Assembly (NCBI GenBank): GCA_937912125.1
Contig: CALDOK010000270.1
Location: forward strand, 1 to 44,456
DNA: 44,456 bases
Direction of reading: 5' to 3'
From: an uncultured Pseudomonadota bacterium
GTDB taxonomy: Bacteria; Myxococcota_A; UBA796; JAFGLY01
How positions within the stretch are numbered: the stretch's first letter is position 1; the number at the start of each line of letters is the position of its first letter. The translations under genes were made by a program, and so were the position numbers. Below are positions 38,590 to 44,456 of the stretch, in pieces. A model generated the notes under the pieces. It searched no databases. It was not told the origin of the DNA and was given only the letters and a program-made list of their open reading frames with translations.

Positions 38590-41085
38590 CTAAGGCGCCG
38601 CCACCGCGGTCACGCGCATCCAGCCCACCTCGCCCTCGAAGATCAAGATGTCCCGCTCGGTGACGGTGAAGCCGGCGGCCTCGAGGGAGCGCTCGAGGAT
38701 GGCGAAGTCCAGGGCCAGCTCTCCCGGCTCGAAGGGGAAGCGGGCATAGTGGCCCGTGCTGGTGAGGGGCCAAGGATGCTTTGGGTCGGCGGTGGCCCGC
38801 TCGGTGCGGAACTCCGTGGGCAGCCTGTCGGCGTAGAACAGCAGGTGTCCGCCGGGGCGCAGGGCTTGGCGGATGGTGATCAGGCTGCGCAGGGCGTCGG
38901 GGTCGAGGATCGGGGCCTCGCCGGTCGGGTCGCCGTGGGTGCGGGCCTCGAAGCTGGAGACGTTGACGATCAGGGCCAGGTCCAGCGCGCCGGGCGGCAG
39001 CTGGCTGTGGTCGTTGTCGGCCACGGTGGGCTGGATCCGAGTGCCAGGCTCGAGGCCGGCGGCGCTGAGGATGCGCTGCATGAAGCTCAGGTTTTCTTCC
39101 ACCGTGTCCACGGCGTACAGCTTCTCGAAGGGCACCCGGAGCTCCAGCAAGGCCACCTCCACCGCGCCGGTGCCGCAGCCGATGTCGGCCACGATCCAGC
39201 CGGGCTCGATGCCGAAGCTGGCGATGAAGCCGTCGGTGGCCACGGCCCGGCTGAAGAGCTGGCGCACCTGCCCCTCGGTGGCCCGGGCGTCCCGAAGCAG
39301 GTCCAGCATGGCGTCGAGCTCGGCCTCCGGAGGTGGGCGAACGGGCATGGAGCGCAGCACCTGCCACTCGTCGGGCTCCCCGTTGGACCCGGCCTGTGGG
39401 TTGGGGGCAGGCGCCGAGGCGAACTCGCAGCGCCCCAGGCCCGCCGCATACCAGCCGTCGGCGTCATGCAGGATGGCATGCTCGGTCTGGGTGACGGCGC
39501 TGCGCAGGCGGTGGGTGCGCACGGGCTCGAGCGGATCGTCCACCAGCAGCAGCAGGGTGCAGTCCTCTGGATCCTGGCGCAGCTCGATGGGGCCTTGGCG
39601 CTCGAGGGGTCTGCGGTGGCCCATCACCCGCTCGAGGAAGGCGTCGCGCTCCCGGGTGCTGGCGGTCCGGCGCCCAGTCCACAGCCGCAGGTAGCGGGAG
39701 AGCAGGTCGGCGGGCAGGTCCGCGGGGGATGCGTGGACCAGGACGATCTGGGTCTGGGGGGGCGCCTCGCGCACCTGCTGAACCACGGGACCCGGGACCG
39801 ACAGGGAGGTGGCTGAGGCGGCGATGGCCTCGCTGGTCTCGCTCCTGGCCTGGAGCATGCACAGGCCCAGCAGAGCCCAGGCCGCCCCCAGCAGCGCCAG
39901 GCGCTGCCAGCGGGAGCCCAGCCTGGCCTGCAGCCCCGCCAGGCCCACCCCCGCCAGGGCGCTGATGGCCAGCACGGCGAGCACCGAGATGTCGGCCAGG
40001 CGCTGCAGGCGCCAGATCAAGGGCAGCCCGGCCACCGCGGCCCCGATGGAGTCGGCCGCCAGGGTGACCACGCCGAAGCCGCCCAGCATCAGGATCGCCA
40101 GGCCCGCCAGGAAGCCCAGGCCCTGGTGGGGCCCGTCCCGACGTCCAGGCAGGAAGGCGGTGAGGCCCAGCCCCACCGCGAGCAGGGTCCAGGGGCTGAT
40201 CACCCCGTGGCGAGCCAGCAGCACCGGGGCCGCCACCTCGCGGCCGATGGCCTTGTTGATGGACGCCTGGTTGGGGCTCCAGAACTCGGTGAGCTCGTAG
40301 GCGATCAGGGGCGCCACCAGCAGCAGCCCCAGCCCGATCACCCCCGCCACCCGCAGCACCGCGCCCCGGCGCCCGGGGGCCGCGGGCCATGCCTCGCCCT
40401 CGAGGGGCCGCAGCCAGCACAGGGCTCCCCACGCCGCCGCCGTGGGGACCGCCGCCAGCCAGAAGTACTGGTTGGTGACCCCCATGGCCGCCAGCACCAG
40501 CCCCCCCAGCAGGGGCCAGGCCAGGCTGCGACGCTCCCGCATGCTCACCAGGGCCCACAGCAGCAGGGGCAGCTGGAAGAGCATGGCGTAGTCCAGCGAG
40601 TCGATGCGCATGGTGTTGGTGACCATGGGCCCGAAGGCGAACAGGGCCCCGGCCCACAGGGCGGCCCCGGTGGAGCGCGCCAGGCGATGCACCAGGCCCG
40701 CCGTGCACAGCCCGGCCAGGACCCAGCAGCCCGCCAGCGTCAGGTTGTAGGCCCGGATGGGATGGGCGGTCTCGAGCAGCCGGGCCACGACGGCCAGGGG
40801 CAGCACGTTGAACTCGAAGTACTCTCCGCCCCGCGCGCCGGTGCGCAGCCAGCCCTCGAGCATGGCCAGCAGGTCCTCGAGCACAGGGCCCTCGGCGATG
40901 ACCAGCTCGTCGATCTTGTCGAAGTTGTTGGCGAACAGCACCCGGGTGTCGAACAGGTAGCTGTCCAGCCAGGGCAGGAAGTAGCCGGCCACGGCCAGCA
41001 CCAGCAGGGCGTACAGGGGCAGGCCCAGGCCCAGGGTCAGGGCCCAGGAGCCCAGGCTGGGGTTGCGGCGTCCAGAGGCGCTCAC
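38590..41085 (-). CDS. Polytopic GT-C-like membrane protein fused to a SAM methyltransferase (second copy)
   Basis: An 831-residue fusion starting with a GTG that overlaps the SGNH stop (GTGA, 41082-41085). Residues ~10-430 are polytopic, with the first loop carrying SYLFDTRVLFANNFDKIDEL and a helix pair with FAFGPMVTNTMRIDSLDYAM. A soluble stretch (about 430-610) includes PPQTQIVLVHASPADLPADL and CTLLLLVDDP. The C-terminal domain is a class I methyltransferase: WIVADIGCGTGAVEVALLEL at ~630, LYAVDTVEENLSFMQRIL, and RQALRPGGHLLFYADR. The membrane half differs markedly from that at 12744 and the methyltransferase also diverges, so the two fusions may have formed separately. It is the last gene of a four-gene operon. 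As at 12744, whether the methyltransferase faces the cytoplasm or the periplasm decides its chemistry. Confidence 0.9.
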   Translation of the reverse strand: MSASGRRNPSLGSWALTLGLGLPLYALLVLAVAGYFLPWLDSYLFDTRVLFANNFDKIDELVIAEGPVLEDLLAMLEGWLRTGARGGEYFEFNVLPLAVVARLLETAHPIRAYNLTLAGCWVLAGLCTAGLVHRLARSTGAALWAGALFAFGPMVTNTMRIDSLDYAMLFQLPLLLWALVSMRERRSLAWPLLGGLVLAAMGVTNQYFWLAAVPTAAAWGALCWLRPLEGEAWPAAPGRRGAVLRVAGVIGLGLLLVAPLIAYELTEFWSPNQASINKAIGREVAAPVLLARHGVISPWTLLAVGLGLTAFLPGRRDGPHQGLGFLAGLAILMLGGFGVVTLAADSIGAAVAGLPLIWRLQRLADISVLAVLAISALAGVGLAGLQARLGSRWQRLALLGAAWALLGLCMLQARSETSEAIAASATSLSVPGPVVQQVREAPPQTQIVLVHASPADLPADLLSRYLRLWTGRRTASTRERDAFLERVMGHRRPLERQGPIELRQDPEDCTLLLLVDDPLEPVRTHRLRSAVTQTEHAILHDADGWYAAGLGRCEFASAPAPNPQAGSNGEPDEWQVLRSMPVRPPPEAELDAMLDLLRDARATEGQVRQLFSRAVATDGFIASFGIEPGWIVADIGCGTGAVEVALLELRVPFEKLYAVDTVEENLSFMQRILSAAGLEPGTRIQPTVADNDHSQLPPGALDLALIVNVSSFEARTHGDPTGEAPILDPDALRSLITIRQALRPGGHLLFYADRLPTEFRTERATADPKHPWPLTSTGHYARFPFEPGELALDFAILERSLEAAGFTVTERDILIFEGEVGWMRVTAVAAP

Positions 41086-42089
41086 GGCAGCCAGCCCTGG
41101 GTGCGGATCCAGCTGGCGAGCTCCTCGGCCATCAGCTGGTGGCCCTGGGCGTCCGGGTGGCCGCCGTCGTAGATCAGGGGCTCGGCCGCGTGGGGGTTGT
41201 CCTCGAAGAAGCGCACGATGGAGGGGGCCAGGCCTTCGCGGGGGGCGGGGGCCTCGAGCAGCACCGTGCGGTCGGGCAGCAGCAGGACCCGCTGAGACTG
41301 GGCGTCGAAGTCGCCCAGCACGCCCGGGGCCCGCTGGGCCGCGCGGAAGGCAGGCGTGAGGTCGAGCAGCGCCAGGTCGCTCAGGCCGGCGCTCACCCGC
41401 TGGATCTCCAGTGCAGCCTGGGCTTGGGGGAGGGCGGCGAAGCTGCTGCGGGGGGGCAGCACCACCGCCACGGGCACCGGCGCGACGGCCTGGGCCAGGG
41501 AGCGCACCGCCTGCAGGTAGGGGGCCACCGCATCGCCCCCGCCCGGTGCCTGGGGCTGCTTGACGAACAGCACCAGATCGGCGTCCAGGCTGGCGGCATG
41601 CTGGGCGGCCCAGGCGGCGACCTCGGGGGGGGCGGCCGCGGGCATGCCGCCGTTGATCACCTCGACCCCGAGCTCTTCGGCCAGCAGGGCGGGGTAGGCC
41701 TGCTCTACGGGCAGGCCCCAGCCGAAGGTGATGGAGTCCCCCGCGCACAGGATGCGGAAGCTGGGGGGGGGGATGGCGGGCTCGGGTCCCCGCAGGCCCA
41801 GGCTGTTGGTGCTCACCTGGAAGCTGCGCCGGCGGGTGAAGCGGGCGTCCAGGTCGGGCTGGGCGAGCTCCTGGGGATCGTGGGGACGGTCGGGGACCCA
41901 GACCCACTGATCCCGCAGGTTGGGCAGCAGCAGCTGTGCGTCCGGCCCCAGCTCGTCGGCGTGGCGGGTGATGGTGGCCGAGCGCACGCCGTCGCGGTGG
42001 CGCTGCCAGGTGATCCACGCCCCCAGGCTCAGGGCCGCGACCCCCACCAGCACGGAGACGAACGGCACGAGGTGGCGGGGAGGGCTCAT
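41082..42089 (-). CDS. Membrane-anchored SGNH-fold protein
   Basis: A 335-residue protein with an N-terminal anchor (FVSVLVGVAALSLGAWITW). SGNH blocks: ILCAGDSITFGWGLP (GDS, Ser near 116), VINGGMPAAAPPEVAAW, an atypical block III (LVLFVKQPQAPG, no Asn), and DGGHPDAQGHQLMAEEL with the Asp/His pair near residue 310. The preceding STNSLGLRGPEP resembles the segment ahead of block I in the SGNH proteins at 9083 (RTNALGLRGP) and 26896 (RTSSLGLRGG), suggesting common descent. Its ATG overlaps the stop of the 41-residue membrane peptide, and its stop overlaps the GTG of the fusion gene, so the operon is translationally chained. Confidence 0.9.
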   Translation of the reverse strand: MSPPRHLVPFVSVLVGVAALSLGAWITWQRHRDGVRSATITRHADELGPDAQLLLPNLRDQWVWVPDRPHDPQELAQPDLDARFTRRRSFQVSTNSLGLRGPEPAIPPPSFRILCAGDSITFGWGLPVEQAYPALLAEELGVEVINGGMPAAAPPEVAAWAAQHAASLDADLVLFVKQPQAPGGGDAVAPYLQAVRSLAQAVAPVPVAVVLPPRSSFAALPQAQAALEIQRVSAGLSDLALLDLTPAFRAAQRAPGVLGDFDAQSQRVLLLPDRTVLLEAPAPREGLAPSIVRFFEDNPHAAEPLIYDGGHPDAQGHQLMAEELASWIRTQGWLP

Positions 42090-42211
42090 AGGATGCCGTA
42101 GACGCCCTGCAGGGGGTTGGCGTCGGGCTGGCTGAGCCAGAGCCACAGCGCCACCGCCAGCACCACCAGCAGCGCGCCTGCGATCCAGGGGATGGGAGAG
42201 CCACGGTCCAT
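42086..42211 (-). CDS. 41-residue single-pass membrane peptide
   Basis: A tiny gene that standard length cut-offs would miss. It encodes 41 residues: MDRGSPIPW, a hydrophobic segment of about 18 residues (IAGALLVVLAVALWLWL), and a polar tail SQPDANPLQGVYGIL. Support for reality: it exactly fills the gap between the membrane-protein stop (42232, 20 bp upstream) and the SGNH gene, whose ATG overlaps its stop (ATGA, 42086-42089); the start is followed by a textbook membrane helix; and position in the operon matches small DUF5989-type proteins, which I recall near SGNH and membrane glycan genes and which also end in a short aromatic/hydrophobic tail. The family link is weak and unproven. It may bridge the membrane protein and the SGNH protein. 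Confidence 0.72.
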   Translation of the reverse strand: MDRGSPIPWIAGALLVVLAVALWLWLSQPDANPLQGVYGIL

Positions 42212-42231
42212 GGGCCGGAGCTTAGCTCGAG

Positions 42232-44106
42232 TCACGGCCCCAGGACCGCGTCGGGGCCCAGCAGCGCGCGGGCGCGCAGGACCATGGGCTCGCGCGCGGC
42301 GGGGTCCAGGGCGAAGATCAGGGTGCCCTCGGCCAGGATCAGCGGGGGGCCCAGCACGGGCTCGAGCTGCGCTCCGTAGCTGTCCAGGCTGCCCAGACGG
42401 CCCTGCTCCAGCAGGCCCTGGTGTACCACCACGAAGCCGTAGCCGGCGTCGCGCATGGCCAGGACGCCCCAGGGATCTTCGGGGTGGGCCTGAGGGTCCC
42501 AGGCATCGAGGGCGGCGCGCCGGGCCGGGCCGCCCACCCGCCACAGCAGGGGGATGGCGTCGACGATGCTCGGGGGCTCGGTGATGCGCAGGGTCATGCC
42601 GATGGGCCGACCGTGCACGGCCTGGTGCCACAGGCAGATGCGCTGATCGTGGCTGCCCAGGTCGAAGGGCAGGTTGAGCACCGCGCCGGGCTGCTCGAGC
42701 TCCGCCAGCAGGCGGGCGTGGTCGGCGCGGGGTGTGGCCGTGCTGGCCAAGGGCACCGCGTAGGGCGGGTAGATCAGGATCTCCGCCATGGCGCCCAGGC
42801 CCAGCAGCACGGCCACGGCGGCGCCCTGGCCCCTGGCCCCGCGCCCCCACAGCCCGTGCAGGGTGGCCGCCAGGCCCAGGGCCAGGAAGAGGGCAGCGGG
42901 CACGGCCATGCGGTGGGGCAGGGTCATGGAGCGCAGCAGGGGCTGGGCCGAGCTCAGCCAGGCCCAGGGCAGCCACACGATGGAGTCGGGGGCGCCCACC
43001 ACCCGGCCGTCGATGCTCAGGGCGGGGCCCAGGCTCAGCACCAGGAAGCCCAGCCCCATGGCCGGCCACCACCAGCGCCAGGGCCCGCGGGGCCCCAGCA
43101 GGGGGGCGGCCAAGGCGCCCAGCAGCACCAGGAAGCCCGGGTAGACCAGATCCTGGAAGGGCGGGAACTCGGTCTGCCAGCGCAGGGGCGCCATGGGGCG
43201 CAGCAGGTGCAGCAGATCCGTGGTGTAGGGGGGCATCAGGGGCACCTGCCCCTGGGTGAGCGCGTTGATCTTGTCGGCCGCGGCCATGCTGGCCTGGATG
43301 GCCATGCCCGCCGGCGCGAAGAGCAGCAGGCCCGTCCCCACCGCCGCGCCCAGCCACGCCAAGGCGCGCCAGGGCGGCCCCAGCGCGCGCTGTCGCCACA
43401 GGCGCTGCGCCACCAAGGGACCCGAGACCGCGGCCATGGCGATGGCCCAGTACTGGTTGGTCAGCAGCAGGGCCCACAGGGCCGCGGCCGCCACCGCCGC
43501 CGTCGCCGGCCCCGGCCGCCGCAGGACCACCAGCATGGCCCAGAGCCACAGGGGCTGCCAGCAGGTGTTCAGGGCCTCGATGTTGCCGTTGAAGGCCTCG
43601 CCCAGGGTGTGGGGCGCGAAGGCGAAGGCCAGGGACCCGAGGATGGCGGGCCAGCGCCCCAGGCCCAGCTCCCGGGCCAAGAGGAACAGCCCCATGCCCG
43701 CCAGGACGAACAGGCTGAGCTGCGAGGCCGTGTACGCGGCCGGAATCCCCGCCACCAGCTGCACCGGCAGCATGGCCACCAGCATGATGGGATCCTTGAG
43801 CCACAGCACCCCGCCGTGGGGGTGGTCCACCAGCAGGGTCTGGTAGGGCCAGCGGTGCTCCACCAGCAGGCTCTGGCGCATCCAGAAGTGGCCCCACAGG
43901 AAGGCCCACAGCTCGGCCGAGGAGCTGCCCACCACCCGGCCAAAGCCGCTGGCGATGGCGTCCCACAGCAGGACCAGGGCCACCCCTGCATGGATCAGCG
44001 CGCAGGCCAGCAGCCCGCGCCCGTCCAGGCCCGGCGTGGCCGGATCGCCGGGCGTCCGTCCCTGTGGGGCCGGTGCCGGCGATCCTGGTGCGTCGTCGCG
44101 GGGCAT
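42232..44106 (-). CDS. GT-C-like polytopic membrane protein (paralog 5)
   Basis: A 624-residue membrane protein, close paralog of the one at 33549. The start at 44106 is favoured over the ATG at 44130 because AGGAGG (44117-44122) sits ten bases ahead of it. About eleven hydrophobic segments are seen. The first loop reads ELWAFLWGHFWMRQ and VDHPHGGVLWLKDPIM; a helix pair has FAFAPHTLGEAFNGNIEALN. The soluble domain contains PGAVLNLPFDLGSHDQR and LWHQAVHGRPIGMTLRI near residue 490, then GYGFVVVHQGLL. It heads the operon with the 41-residue peptide, SGNH protein and membrane-methyltransferase fusion. A lipid-linked sugar transfer role is inferred from the fold only. Confidence 0.9.
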   Translation of the reverse strand: MPRDDAPGSPAPAPQGRTPGDPATPGLDGRGLLACALIHAGVALVLLWDAIASGFGRVVGSSSAELWAFLWGHFWMRQSLLVEHRWPYQTLLVDHPHGGVLWLKDPIMLVAMLPVQLVAGIPAAYTASQLSLFVLAGMGLFLLARELGLGRWPAILGSLAFAFAPHTLGEAFNGNIEALNTCWQPLWLWAMLVVLRRPGPATAAVAAAALWALLLTNQYWAIAMAAVSGPLVAQRLWRQRALGPPWRALAWLGAAVGTGLLLFAPAGMAIQASMAAADKINALTQGQVPLMPPYTTDLLHLLRPMAPLRWQTEFPPFQDLVYPGFLVLLGALAAPLLGPRGPWRWWWPAMGLGFLVLSLGPALSIDGRVVGAPDSIVWLPWAWLSSAQPLLRSMTLPHRMAVPAALFLALGLAATLHGLWGRGARGQGAAVAVLLGLGAMAEILIYPPYAVPLASTATPRADHARLLAELEQPGAVLNLPFDLGSHDQRICLWHQAVHGRPIGMTLRITEPPSIVDAIPLLWRVGGPARRAALDAWDPQAHPEDPWGVLAMRDAGYGFVVVHQGLLEQGRLGSLDSYGAQLEPVLGPPLILAEGTLIFALDPAAREPMVLRARALLGPDAVLGP

Positions 44107-44116
44107 GGGGTTCGAT

Positions 44117-44122
44117 CCTCCT
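44117..44122 (-). promoter_or_regulatory. Strong Shine-Dalgarno site deciding a start
   Basis: On the minus strand this reads AGGAGG, ten bases upstream of the ATG at 44106. It sets the start of the membrane-protein gene eight codons inside the longest open frame. Confidence 0.75.
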
Positions 44123-44190
44123 GTGCTCATCCTGTACCATGGGGGAGACTTCCGGGGCTCCCCGCCCCCTCCCGCCCGCGGAGAACTCCC

Positions 44191-44456
<266 letters not shown>

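Noticed and set aside
38411..38593. Small gene in the 38392-38589 gap
   Set aside because: No ribosome-binding site, composition unlike real genes here, and it coincides with hairpins and short repeats.

Overview
The window looks like a chromosomal segment from a high-GC, Gram-negative, deltaproteobacterial-type organism, most likely Myxococcota or a close relative. This is inferred from the strong G/C bias at third codon positions, about fourteen clear lipoprotein signal peptides among roughly 33 genes, Asp-Ala 'DADADSD' linkers, RCC1-repeat lipoproteins, FGE-sulfatase-fold lipoproteins and very short intergenic gaps. I see no rRNA, tRNA, CRISPR array, transposase or phage gene. Core metabolism is almost absent: only a small VOC-family protein and one sigma-70-family factor look conventional.

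Layout. 1-177: three 63-bp tandem repeats. 179-2172 (minus): a Cys-rich lipoprotein and a VOC protein. 2314-6070 (plus): triple FGE-fold lipoprotein, SGNH-fold protein and a small membrane-anchored protein, overlapping by 4 bp at each junction. 6079-8828 (minus): sigma factor, then a polytopic membrane protein and an acidic protein. 9083-16845: SGNH-TPR protein (plus), SGNH protein (minus), a membrane protein fused to a methyltransferase (plus) and an RCC1/TPR lipoprotein (minus). 16942-21211 (plus): FGE-fold protein, membrane protein and methyltransferase lipoprotein, overlapping by 4 bp. 21212-21679: a long imperfect palindrome and a second array of the 63-bp repeat. 21680-29888 (minus): a seven-gene operon with membrane protein, SGNH protein, sulfatase-fold protein, EF-hand lipoprotein, TPR lipoprotein and two FGE-fold lipoproteins. 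29986-32289 (plus): beta-domain lipoprotein and methyltransferase lipoprotein. 32299-35504 (minus): membrane protein and RCC1/TPR lipoprotein. 35546-38391 (plus): methyltransferase lipoprotein and beta-helix lipoprotein. 38590-44106 (minus): membrane protein, 41-residue membrane peptide, SGNH protein and a second membrane-methyltransferase fusion. 44191-end (plus): start of an Asp-rich lipoprotein cut by the window edge.

How the parts fit. From 2314 onward the island keeps reshuffling a small parts list: seven large GT-C-like polytopic membrane proteins, five N-terminally anchored SGNH-fold proteins, five class I SAM-methyltransferase domains (three on lipoproteins, two at the C-termini of membrane proteins), six FGE-fold domains in four proteins, two seven-repeat RCC1 propellers, and a C-terminal 'CPYEGLG' TPR module shared by four proteins. 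The same partners occur fused in one place and as 4-bp-overlapping neighbours in another. I infer an envelope-facing system that builds or decorates a lipid-linked or surface glycan, with methylation that may occur outside the cytoplasm. No cytoplasmic glycosyltransferase, flippase, ABC exporter or nucleotide-sugar enzyme is present, so it is not a standard polysaccharide cluster. The chemistry is a hypothesis; the modular architecture is directly visible.
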